Shown: positions 1 to 7,605 of the stretch, piece by piece
How the letters are laid out: each line of letters starts with the position of its first letter
Numbering within the stretch: the first letter of the stretch is position 1
NCBI GenBank assembly: GCA_947179265.1
Contig: CAMXBB010000018.1
Location: 1 to 12,531, forward strand
DNA length: 12,531 nucleotides
Source: an uncultured Bacillota bacterium
GTDB taxonomy: Bacteria > Bacillota_I > Bacilli_A > RF39 > UBA660
Direction of reading: 5' to 3'
Position numbers and translations under genes: made by a program
Notes under the pieces: generated by a model
Told to the model about the DNA's origin: nothing
The model's input: only the letters and a program-made list of their open reading frames with translations
Databases searched by the model: none

Positions 1-1
1 A

Positions 2-1768
2 GACAATATAATTTACGAAGGTTCTAATAATAGTGAATGGGTTACATTAGATAATATTGATGATAAATTTATAACATATATTATCAATGCTGAAGATAAA
101 TATTTCTATTATCATAAGGGATTTGATGTTCTTAGAATAATTAAAGTAATGATAGATAATATTAAAGCTGGTAAGATAACAGCAGGAGCGTCAAGTATAT
201 CTCAACAATATGTTAAGAATCTCTTTTTAACATTTGATCAGACATGGGAAAGAAAAATTAATGAAGCATTCTTAACTATTAGATTAGAAACTCATTATAC
301 AAAAGATGAAATCTTGGAAGGATATTTAAATACTATCTATTTTGGAAATGGAATATATGGAGTTAAAGATGCTGCTCAATATTATTTTAATAAGAATATA
401 AAAGAGCTTAGTAATGAAGAAGCTATCATGTTAGCTTGTATTCCCAAAAGTCCAAACAACTATAATCCAATAGCAAATAAAGAAGCTTCCGAAAAGCGAT
501 TTAATATTGTTGCAGAGATGCTTTATGAAAATGAAATAATCGATTCCAATGTTTATAACTCATTAGATTTCAACAATTTGAAAATTTATGGTAAACATGA
601 TTCTAATAACTTAGAGACACTTATGTATTATCAAGATGCCGTATTAGAAGAACTTTATAGTATTGATTCAATACCAAAAGATTTGATTGAAGCTGGCGGT
701 CTTAGAATATTTACTAATCTTGATATTGATACTCAAAGGACCATGGAAGAATCAATTAACACCCATATGAAAGATGATGATACACAAGTTGCAAGTATTG
801 TAATTGAACCAAATACATTCAAAGTATTAGCTCTCGCTGGTGGAAGAAATTATTCTAAAAGTCAGTATAATAGAGTTACTAAATCTAAAAGACAAGTAGG
901 TTCTACAATAAAACCATTTTTATACTATGCTGCCTTAGAACAAGGTCTTACAGCATCATCTACGTTTAAATCAGAAAAGACAACATTTGTATTCTCTGAA
1001 GATAAAAAATATTCACCTACCAACTATGGAGATACTTATGCCAACAAAGAGATAAGTATGACAGCTGCTCTAAGTTATTCAGATAATATATACGCTGTAA
1101 AAACACATCTATTCTTAGGAGAAGATAAACTTGTAAATACATTACATACTGCTGGGTTAAATGAAGATGTTCCAGCTAATCCCTCACTTGCTTTAGGAGC
1201 TACAGAAATTAACATGCTAGATTATGCCAATGCTTACACTACTCTTGCTAATGGTGGAATGAAGGGACAAATATATTTTATTAATAGAGTTGAAGATATA
1301 AATGGTAATGTATTATATGAACATAAAGATAGTTCCTATCAAGCTTTAGATGATAGATTAACATTTATTTTAAATGAAATGATGACCGCTACATATAACT
1401 ACTCATTTGTTGATTATAACTCTCCAACTATCCTTTACCTTAATGGTAAGTTAAGCAGAAAGTATGCTATAAAGAGTGGTACTACTGATAATGATTATTG
1501 GATAAGTGGTTACAATAAAGATGCTTTGATGTTAGTATGGGCTGGAAATGATTATAATGAAGGTGTTGATAAATCATATTCAAAAATAATCAAAAATATT
1601 TGGTTAGATACGATAGAATACTATCTTCATGATAAAGAGACAGATTGGTATAGTGTTCCTGAAGGAGTTGTTGGTGTAACTATGGATCCAATATCAGGAA
1701 AATACAATCCAAAATCAAATACGCTATTTTACTTCCTAGATGGTACCCAAAACTTATATCTAAATTAA
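2..1768 (+). CDS. Class A penicillin-binding protein (PBP1A family), 5' end missing
   Basis: Bifunctional peptidoglycan synthase that polymerises lipid II (GT51 glycosyltransferase) and cross-links stem peptides (penicillin-binding transpeptidase) outside the membrane. The reading frame is open from base 2, giving 588 residues. The ATG at 149 is an internal Met, because conserved GT51 sequence lies upstream of it. Visible GT51 motifs are AEDKYFYYHKGFD, GASSISQQYVKN, RKINEAF and EGYLNTIYFGNGIYG. The transpeptidase has all three active-site motifs: SxxK (STIK, nucleophile Ser codon at 902-904), SDN (1079-1087) and KSGTT (1472-1486), so it should be active. The cytoplasmic tail, membrane anchor and start lie outside the window. 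After KSGTT there are only about 95 residues and no long C-terminal extension. It is the only gene here transcribed toward the origin, and it converges on noc. The ponA/pbp1A subtype cannot be assigned. Confidence 0.95.
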   Translation, partial: DNIIYEGSNNSEWVTLDNIDDKFITYIINAEDKYFYYHKGFDVLRIIKVMIDNIKAGKITAGASSISQQYVKNLFLTFDQTWERKINEAFLTIRLETHYTKDEILEGYLNTIYFGNGIYGVKDAAQYYFNKNIKELSNEEAIMLACIPKSPNNYNPIANKEASEKRFNIVAEMLYENEIIDSNVYNSLDFNNLKIYGKHDSNNLETLMYYQDAVLEELYSIDSIPKDLIEAGGLRIFTNLDIDTQRTMEESINTHMKDDDTQVASIVIEPNTFKVLALAGGRNYSKSQYNRVTKSKRQVGSTIKPFLYYAALEQGLTASSTFKSEKTTFVFSEDKKYSPTNYGDTYANKEISMTAALSYSDNIYAVKTHLFLGEDKLVNTLHTAGLNEDVPANPSLALGATEINMLDYANAYTTLANGGMKGQIYFINRVEDINGNVLYEHKDSSYQALDDRLTFILNEMMTATYNYSFVDYNSPTILYLNGKLSRKYAIKSGTTDNDYWISGYNKDALMLVWAGNDYNEGVDKSYSKIIKNIWLDTIEYYLHDKETDWYSVPEGVVGVTMDPISGKYNPKSNTLFYFLDGTQNLYLN

Positions 1769-1793
1769 AAGAGGATAATTATTTATCCTCTTT
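1768..1793. terminator. Shared stem-loop terminator between convergent PBP and noc genes
   Basis: A perfect 11-bp stem (AAAGAGGATAA, 1768-1778, pairing with TTATCCTCTTT, 1783-1793) with a 4-nt loop. Its left foot touches the last base of the PBP stop codon, and its right arm encodes the last residues of noc. On the minus strand the stem runs into TTTTAATTTA, a usable U-tract. On the plus strand the following bases are TTTATCTATT, a weaker tract. It probably acts in both directions. Seen directly; termination itself is inferred. Confidence 0.8.
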
Positions 1794-2921
1794 ATCTATT
1801 CTGATAACAAATTGGTAGATATCATCAAAACTAAATTCTTCACTAGTTACCCCTAAACTATTTACTTTAGCTTTAGCAAGTAATTTTTTAATTTGTGTAA
1901 TTACATCTTCATTTTTTTCTAATTCTAACTCAATTACTTCAGATTCTTTCTTCTTTACTTTTTCTTCTACTACAACTTCTTCTTCATCGTCTTCTTCTAA
2001 ATCTAATAAGTCATAATCAGAGTCTTCATCTTCATCATCCGTTTCAGAAATAGTTTCATTTTTGAATGGATTAAATCCAAAATTTAAATTAGGATTCATA
2101 TTTACTGATTCATTCTCTAGATTATTAAAGAATAGAGAATTTTTCTTTTGTTTATCATTAGATCTGTCTTCAACACTAGAATTATATGAATAATATATAT
2201 CATCTGTTAAAGGAATATCTGATACGATATCAGTTGAATTGTTAATAATTCTATCGATATCAACATCTAATTTACTATTAGTATTTATACCACCTAAATT
2301 ATCTGATTTATTGTAACTATTAACGATTGCAGTAACGACATCTTCTAGTTGTTTAACAGTCCATCTCTCAGCGATTATTCTATTAAGCAATTCGACTTGT
2401 CTCATCTTATCAGTAAGACGTAATAAACATCTAGCATGTCTTTCACTTATCTCATCATTGATTAAAGCTTTTTGAACAGCTTCATCTAGAGACAACAATC
2501 TTATTTTATTAGATAACGTTGATTGACTCATTCCTAATCTTCTAGCTAATTGATCTTGAGTAATATATCTTCGATCTAATAATTTTTTATATGCTTTTGC
2601 TTCTTCGATAGCAGATAGATTTCTACGATGAGTGTTTTCAATGATTGCTACTTCTGCAGACTCATTATCATCGATATCAGTTACGATACAAGGAACTGCT
2701 TTTAATCCCGCTTTTGTTGCGGCTTTATATCTTCGTTCTCCTGCTATTATTTCAAATTTATCATTTAATCTTCTTACTACTAATGGTTGAAATATTCCAT
2801 GTTCTTGAATAGATGTTGCTAGTTCTTCTAATGCACTATCTTCAAATTTTAATCTAGGTTGAAATCTATTTGGAATAATATCTTCGATGTTGATTAATCT
2901 TATTTGTGCTTCCATCTTCAT
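1779..2921 (-). CDS. noc: Noc-like ParB-family CTPase / DNA-binding protein with long acidic insert
   Basis: 380-residue ParB-family protein. The N-terminal CTPase domain has NRFQPR (18-23), GERRYKA (61-67) and ENTHRRNL (95-102). The helix-turn-helix domain spans about 115-200. A C-terminal dimerisation segment covers about 340-377 (TSEEFSFDDIYQFVIRI, resembling the end of Bacillus Noc). At the positions known to separate Noc from ParB specificity (Caulobacter ParB 173/179/184/201) it has Q133, K139, S144 and R161. Three are Noc-type (Q, K, R), so noc fits better than parB/spo0J. The position beside rsmG is also that of noc. Two oddities: the protein starts almost directly at the CTPase domain, without the amphipathic membrane helix of Bacillus Noc, and about 140 residues (200-340), Asn-rich then strongly acidic, separate the DNA-binding and dimerisation parts. 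Start: ATG at 2919-2921 with AAAAGGGG about 9 nt upstream. The next Met codon is two codons later. Confidence 0.88.
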   Translation of the reverse strand: MKMEAQIRLINIEDIIPNRFQPRLKFEDSALEELATSIQEHGIFQPLVVRRLNDKFEIIAGERRYKAATKAGLKAVPCIVTDIDDNESAEVAIIENTHRRNLSAIEEAKAYKKLLDRRYITQDQLARRLGMSQSTLSNKIRLLSLDEAVQKALINDEISERHARCLLRLTDKMRQVELLNRIIAERWTVKQLEDVVTAIVNSYNKSDNLGGINTNSKLDVDIDRIINNSTDIVSDIPLTDDIYYSYNSSVEDRSNDKQKKNSLFFNNLENESVNMNPNLNFGFNPFKNETISETDDEDEDSDYDLLDLEEDDEEEVVVEEKVKKKESEVIELELEKNEDVITQIKKLLAKAKVNSLGVTSEEFSFDDIYQFVIRIDKEDK

Positions 2922-2969
2922 GGAACATTTCCCCTTTTTTATTTTCTTATTATCTAATTAAATATTACT

Positions 2970-3686
2970 TTATTTTGAATGTTTTTTCAATGCTTTTTTA
3001 ATTTTATCATAACTTCTTGGATAATTGTTTGGAGTTTTATTTGTCTTTTTTATTTTAATAATTGTTCTTTGAGCTTCCTCTATTGGAAGGTTAAAAGATA
3101 TTACTTCCTTAATTACACCATTTATAGTTTTGATGATATCAGTTGATAAATTAATCTCTTCATCACAATTAGCTTTCATAGGTATAAAATATCCACCTAT
3201 TTTTACCATTGGAAGACATAGTTCAGTTAATACTGGTAAAGTTGTAACAGCTCTTGCAGTTACAATATCATATTCATCGAGATGATCATGAGCATAATCT
3301 TCACTTCTTACATTTATTGCTTCAATATCAGTTAGTTTTAATCTATCAATTAAATTTCTTAAGAATGTTACCTTTTTATTATTTGAATCGATTAATACAA
3401 CATGTAGATGAGGGTAAACAATTTTTAATACCATACCTGGAAACCCTGCACCCGTTCCAACATCGACAAGACTATTTTGTTTATTTAAATCTATAGCTTT
3501 AACAATTGTTAATGAATCATAGAAGTGTTTAAGTAATACTTCATCATAATTTCTGATAGCAGTTAAATTAGTATGCTCATTATATTCTAAAAGATATTTA
3601 GCATATTCTTCTAGTTGATCAACCTGCTCATTAGATAATTCAACACCTAATGCTTTAACACTTTCTAAAAATACTTCCTTATTCAT
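2970..3686 (-). CDS. rsmG: 16S rRNA (guanine527-N7)-methyltransferase RsmG (GidB)
   Basis: SAM-dependent methyltransferase that makes m7G527 in the 530 loop of 16S rRNA. Loss of the enzyme gives low-level streptomycin resistance in other bacteria. At 238 residues it has the family length. Recognisable parts are NLTAI (40-44), the SAM-binding glycine loop VDVGTGAGFPG (74-84), VVLIDSNNKKVTFL, and the TARAV...PMVKIGGYFIPMKA block. The ATG at 3684-3686 overlaps the end of mnmG by 8 nt, so translation is coupled. An AAGGA about 7 nt upstream lies inside mnmG. The rsmG-mnmG-mnmE arrangement is the conserved gid cluster. Confidence 0.97.
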   Translation of the reverse strand: MNKEVFLESVKALGVELSNEQVDQLEEYAKYLLEYNEHTNLTAIRNYDEVLLKHFYDSLTIVKAIDLNKQNSLVDVGTGAGFPGMVLKIVYPHLHVVLIDSNNKKVTFLRNLIDRLKLTDIEAINVRSEDYAHDHLDEYDIVTARAVTTLPVLTELCLPMVKIGGYFIPMKANCDEEINLSTDIIKTINGVIKEVISFNLPIEEAQRTIIKIKKTNKTPNNYPRSYDKIKKALKKHSK

Positions 3687-5550
3687 TACTACTATCCTTA
3701 CTATATTCTTTTTTTAAATATACCGTTAATATTGAAATATCAGTTGGATTTACTCCACTTATTCTCGTTGCTTGAGCTACTGTTTGAGGTCTTATTTGTT
3801 TCAATTTTTGTCTTGCTTCACTTGCTAAATTATTTACCTTATCATAATCAATATCATTTGGTATTTTTTTACTTTCAAGTTTTAACATCTTCTCAACTTC
3901 TCTTATTGTCTTAGCAATATATCCCTCATATTTAATTGCTATCTCAACTATTTCCAATATTTCTTCATCATAATTATTATCTAAATATTCTACTAGATAC
4001 TCAATTTTTATTTGAGGTCTTTTCAAAAGATTATAAAGACTTATACCAACAGTTAATTCTTCACCTAATGCATTCTTTATATCTTCACTTACCATCTTTG
4101 GTGATATTACTATGTTTTTTAGTTCGTTTGTTAATTGCTCAATCAATTCTTCCTTTTTTAATAAATTTTGATATTGCTCATCTGATACCGTTCCAACTTC
4201 ATAACCATATTTTCTAAGGCGCAAATCTGCATTATCATGTCTCAATATAAGACGATATTCAGCTCTAGAAGTTAATAAACGATATGGTTCTTTAGTTCCT
4301 TTTGTACATAAATCATCTATTAAAACACCAATATAAGATTCATTCCTTTTTAATATCAATGGATCTTTTCCACGTAGTTTTAAACCAGCATTTATACCTG
4401 CAATTAATCCTTGCCCTGCTGCTTCTTCATAACCACTAGTTCCATTTATTTGACCAGCAGTAAATAAATTTTCGATTACTTTAGTCTCTAAAGAATGAGT
4501 TAATTGTAATGGATTTATTGCATCATATTCAATTGCATAGGCATATTTTAAAATCTTAGCATTTTCTAAACCTACCAAACTATGAACCATTAACTCTTGA
4601 ACATCTTCTGGCATTGATGTTGAAAAACCTTGAAGGTATAAATCAGGATAATAATCGCTTTCTGGCTCTAAAAATAATTGATGTCTTTCCTTATTAGCAA
4701 ACCTAACCACTTTATCCTCTATAGATGGACAATAACGTGGACCTATTCCTTCAGCATATCCTCCATACATCGCCGATTTGGTTAAATTGTCTCGTATTAT
4801 TTGGTGTGTTTTTTCATTAGTATATACTAAATAACATTTCCTTTGCTTATCAACATCATATTGAGGTTTTATATCAAATGAAAAAGTCCAAGGATGTTTA
4901 TCTCCTTCTTCAATAGTTAACTTAGAATAATCAACTGTTTCAGGATCTATTCTTTGAGGTGTACCAGTCTTAAGTCTTTGAATCTCAAAACCTAATTCTC
5001 TTAATCTATCACTTAAATGCTTACTACACTTTTCGCCATGTGGACCTTCTTCTTTATTAGTGCTTCCAACTAATATCTTACTTTTTAAATAAGTTCCTGT
5101 TGTTAAAATTAAGGCATCACAAAGATATTCTTTATTATCACTAGTTACTATTCCCTTGACTTTTTTATCTTCAACTAGAATATCTTCAACCATTGCTTCT
5201 ATAATGTCTAAATTTTCTAAACTGTTTAATTCCTTTAGCATATTCTTAGGATAAGTTATCTTATCGCCTTGGGCTCTTAAACTTTTAACTGCTGGTCCTT
5301 TACCAGAATTAAGCATCTTTATTTGTAAGTGAGAAATATCTGCTACTCTCCCCATTAATCCACCTAGAGCATCAATTTCTCTTACTACTATACCTTTAGC
5401 AGTTCCACCAATAGATGGATTACAAGGCATATCGGCAATATTATTAATATTAGAACTTATTAAAGCAACTTTTAATCCTTGTTTGCTTGAAGCTGCTGCG
5501 GCTTCACATCCAGCATGACCTCCACCTACTACAATAATATCATACTTCAT
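3679..5550 (-). CDS. mnmG: tRNA U34 carboxymethylaminomethyl synthase, FAD subunit MnmG (GidA)
   Basis: FAD-dependent partner of MnmE. Together they install the (carboxymethyl)aminomethyl group at C5 of wobble U34 in tRNAs reading split codon boxes. The protein has 623 residues. The Rossmann FAD loop GGGHAG is at 9-14. PCNPSIGG contains Cys43, equivalent to E. coli Cys47. RYCPSIEDK holds the equivalent of the second conserved Cys (277). A C-terminal FAD motif reads LFTAGQINGTSGYEEAAGQG. A longer reading from a GTG at 5557-5559 is possible, but ATG at 5548-5550 is preferred. It gives the usual MKYDIIVVGGG opening and leaves AAAGAGAG at a normal distance upstream, whereas the GTG would abut that ribosome binding site. 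It lies 33 nt after mnmE and overlaps rsmG. Confidence 0.97.
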   Translation of the reverse strand: MKYDIIVVGGGHAGCEAAAASSKQGLKVALISSNINNIADMPCNPSIGGTAKGIVVREIDALGGLMGRVADISHLQIKMLNSGKGPAVKSLRAQGDKITYPKNMLKELNSLENLDIIEAMVEDILVEDKKVKGIVTSDNKEYLCDALILTTGTYLKSKILVGSTNKEEGPHGEKCSKHLSDRLRELGFEIQRLKTGTPQRIDPETVDYSKLTIEEGDKHPWTFSFDIKPQYDVDKQRKCYLVYTNEKTHQIIRDNLTKSAMYGGYAEGIGPRYCPSIEDKVVRFANKERHQLFLEPESDYYPDLYLQGFSTSMPEDVQELMVHSLVGLENAKILKYAYAIEYDAINPLQLTHSLETKVIENLFTAGQINGTSGYEEAAGQGLIAGINAGLKLRGKDPLILKRNESYIGVLIDDLCTKGTKEPYRLLTSRAEYRLILRHDNADLRLRKYGYEVGTVSDEQYQNLLKKEELIEQLTNELKNIVISPKMVSEDIKNALGEELTVGISLYNLLKRPQIKIEYLVEYLDNNYDEEILEIVEIAIKYEGYIAKTIREVEKMLKLESKKIPNDIDYDKVNNLASEARQKLKQIRPQTVAQATRISGVNPTDISILTVYLKKEYSKDSSNE

Positions 5551-5583
5551 GACATTCACTCTCTTTTCAAAGTTTATTCTACT

Positions 5584-6939
5584 CTATTTTCCTAAACAGA
5601 ATTTAGAAAATAATTCATCTAACAATTCATCTTTATAAGTAGCACCAATAATTTCTCCTAAGTCATCATATGCTTTTTTAATATCAACAGCTATCATTTC
5701 TAATGGATATTCTCCATCAACACTTGCAATAGCATTTTGTATAGATTCATAAGCCATATGAACTAATGCAATTTGTCTTGCATTGCTTAAGAAATTATAA
5801 TTTTTACCCTTTATCTCATTTATATTAAATAATTCAATAATCTTATTCTTTAAATCCTTTAATCCATTTTCTGAAACAGTATTTCCACTTACAACGATGA
5901 ATTCATCAACTAAACTCTTATCAGCGTTTATTTCTAAATCATCTTTGTTGAAAAATATAATCTTTTGAACATTATCGATTGATCTTATAAATGATAGTTC
6001 TTCTTCATCGATTTGTTCATTACTATTTATTACATATATAGCTAAATCGGCAGTTGATAAAATCTCTTTACTCTTATCGACTCCAATTTTTTCTACTAAA
6101 TCTTCTGTTTGTCTTATTCCAGCTGTATCTATTAAATTTATTTTTATACCTGCAATGGTAATGGTTCCTTCTACTATATCCCTAGTTGTTCCTGCAATAT
6201 CGGTAACTATTGCCTTCTTTTGATCTAAAAGGTGATTTAAAATAGAACTCTTACCTACATTAGGTTTACCAACTATTGCAACATCTATTCCATTTTTTAA
6301 AATACTACCATTGCTACTAGAATCTATAAGTTCCTTTAAGTCAGCTAAAATGCTAGTTAAAGATTCTCTTAACTTTTCACTTGTGACTTCTGGATTATCG
6401 GCTTCCTCCGGAAAATCAAAATTAACTTCTAACTCTGCTTGTAAAGATACTAATATATCTCTTTCATTTATTATAAGTCTTGATAGATTACCATCTACTC
6501 TACTAATAGCATACTTTCTAGACTCTTCACTTTCACTAGATATTAAATCGTTAATACCTTCCGCTTCAATCAAATCGATTCTTCCATTTAAAAAGGCTTT
6601 TTTACTAAATTCACCAGGTTCAGCCAATCGACATCCATTAATTATAAGAAGTTCTAATACCTTATTAGTAGTAGCTATCCCACCGTGACAATTAATCTCT
6701 ACTACATCCTCTCGAGTAAATGTATTAGGAGCTTTCATCACACTTACTAAAACTTCATCAATGTTTTCTCCGTCAGAGAAGATATGCCCATAATTGATAG
6801 TATGTGTATCAACTTTAGTTAAATCTTTTCCTTTAAATATTGAATTCACAATCTCTATAACATCTGGTCCAGAACATCTTACAATAGAGATTGCCCCTAC
6901 TCCTAAAGCAGTGGATATTGCACATATATTTTCGTTCAT
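5584..6939 (-). CDS. mnmE: tRNA modification GTPase MnmE (TrmE)
   Basis: GTPase and formyl-THF-binding partner of MnmG in wobble U34 modification. At 451 residues it has the family length. The N-terminal THF-binding domain begins ICAISTALGVGAISIVR and contains CHGG and AEPGEFSKKAFLNGRIDL. The embedded G domain shows G1 GKPNVGKSS (224-232), G2 DIAGTTRD (247-254), G3 DTAG (271-274) and G4 NKDD (331-334). The C-terminus is FCLGK, the conserved CxGK motif with its catalytic Cys. Start ATG at 6937-6939 has a strong AAGGAGG ribosome binding site (6946-6952). It appears to be the first gene of the mnmE-mnmG-rsmG-noc unit, with its own promoter directly upstream and a terminator isolating it from jag. 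The stop is TAG. Confidence 0.98.
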   Translation of the reverse strand: MNENICAISTALGVGAISIVRCSGPDVIEIVNSIFKGKDLTKVDTHTINYGHIFSDGENIDEVLVSVMKAPNTFTREDVVEINCHGGIATTNKVLELLIINGCRLAEPGEFSKKAFLNGRIDLIEAEGINDLISSESEESRKYAISRVDGNLSRLIINERDILVSLQAELEVNFDFPEEADNPEVTSEKLRESLTSILADLKELIDSSSNGSILKNGIDVAIVGKPNVGKSSILNHLLDQKKAIVTDIAGTTRDIVEGTITIAGIKINLIDTAGIRQTEDLVEKIGVDKSKEILSTADLAIYVINSNEQIDEEELSFIRSIDNVQKIIFFNKDDLEINADKSLVDEFIVVSGNTVSENGLKDLKNKIIELFNINEIKGKNYNFLSNARQIALVHMAYESIQNAIASVDGEYPLEMIAVDIKKAYDDLGEIIGATYKDELLDELFSKFCLGK

Positions 6940-6958
6940 ATTCTTCCCTCCTTAGCGT

Positions 6959-6967
6959 ATTATAGCA
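6959..6967 (-). promoter_or_regulatory. Extended -10 promoter of mnmE
   Basis: On the minus strand the sequence TGCTATAAT gives a perfect TATAAT -10 hexamer (6959-6964) with the TGn extension (6965-6967). No good -35 is present at 17 bp, where the terminator's U-tract and stem lie. Extended -10 promoters often do without one. A start about 7 nt downstream would leave a leader of only about 12-15 nt, just enough for the AAGGAGG ribosome binding site. Promoter activity is inferred. Confidence 0.65.
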
Positions 6968-6973
6968 CAAAAT

Positions 6974-7001
6974 AAAAAAAAGGATTAATTAATCCTCTTT
7001 T
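6974..7001 (-). terminator. Rho-independent terminator after jag
   Basis: A perfect 16-bp palindrome, AGGATTAATTAATCCT (6981-6996), contains the jag stop codon. On the minus strand it is followed by eight T (6981-6974). A·T and G·U pairs with the A-run at 6997-7001 lengthen the stem. This is an intrinsic terminator for the rpmH-rnpA-yidC-jag unit, placed immediately before the mnmE promoter. Confidence 0.82.
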
Positions 7002-7600
7002 GGTTTTACAATAACATGTCTATTAGGTTCTTCACCTTCAGATATAGTATAAACATCCTTATTCTCAGCTAAATAATTATGAATAATACGTCTCTCATAA
7101 GAATTCATATTTTCTAATGTAACTTCAACCTTAGTTCTAGCAACATCTTTGGCAACATTCTTGGCAAGTCTTTCTAAATACTTTTCTTGTTTTTCCTTAT
7201 AATTTTCAACATCCAATATTATATAAGGATAAGTATGTATTTCATTATATACAACTTGCTTAACTATAGTAGTTAAAGCTTGCAAAGTTTGACCATTTCT
7301 ACCTATTAAAATTTTATTATTATCAGAATACATCTTAATAGTTATTTGTTTTTCTCTAATCTTTGTTTCAAAAGATACCTCAAGCCCCATATCCTTTGTT
7401 AATTTTAAAAGATATTCTTTTATAAATTCTGACACATTAGTAAGCGTAGTCATATGAACTTGAATTACTTCTTTTTTTAATAGACCACCTTTTGTTTTAG
7501 TAATATAGTACAAAACATCGTTTTCTTCACAATTTAATGTTTCTAACCCCATCTTTATTACTTCTTGTTCTTCTTTTCCTTCAAAAACTTCAATATTCAT
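6989..7600 (-). CDS. jag: RNA-binding protein KhpB / Jag (Jag-N, KH, R3H)
   Basis: Cytoplasmic RNA-binding protein of the KhpB (Jag/EloR) family, which in other Firmicutes works with KhpA and affects cell elongation and division. 203 residues in three parts: a Jag-N domain (about 1-50) with the TKGGLLKKEVIQV strand, a KH domain carrying the GxxG loop GRNG (100-103) followed by QTLQAL, and a C-terminal R3H domain with the R-x3-H motif (Arg170, His174) in NSYERRIIH. The linker between Jag-N and KH is short compared with Bacillus and Streptococcus relatives. Its ATG lies 5 nt downstream of the yidC stop, and its AGAGG ribosome binding site is in the yidC tail. Last gene of its unit, with a terminator at its stop codon. 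Confidence 0.95.
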   Translation of the reverse strand: MNIEVFEGKEEQEVIKMGLETLNCEENDVLYYITKTKGGLLKKEVIQVHMTTLTNVSEFIKEYLLKLTKDMGLEVSFETKIREKQITIKMYSDNNKILIGRNGQTLQALTTIVKQVVYNEIHTYPYIILDVENYKEKQEKYLERLAKNVAKDVARTKVEVTLENMNSYERRIIHNYLAENKDVYTISEGEEPNRHVIVKPKED

Positions 7601-7605
7601 TGCTA

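Noticed and set aside
149..151. ATG as start of the PBP gene
   Set aside because: Conserved GT51 sequence (AEDKYFYYHKGFD) lies upstream in the same open frame back to base 2, so the gene is cut by the window edge.
2926..2934. CATTTCCCC as a Noc-binding half-site before noc
   Set aside because: The second half (GGGAAAT) is missing, and the C-run is simply the complement of the noc ribosome binding site.
3254..4217. Plus-strand reading frames opposite rsmG and mnmG (3254-3496, 3732-3914, 3936-4217)
   Set aside because: Antisense shadows of well-conserved genes, with Leu/His-rich low-complexity translations.
5557..5559. GTG start adding three residues to MnmG
   Set aside because: The purine-rich ribosome binding site would abut it, and the family starts at the M(K/E)YD.I..GGG position given by ATG 5548-5550.
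6311..6688. 125-codon plus-strand frame opposite mnmE
   Set aside because: Antisense to conserved MnmE sequence. Its Ser/Leu-rich composition reflects the opposite strand.
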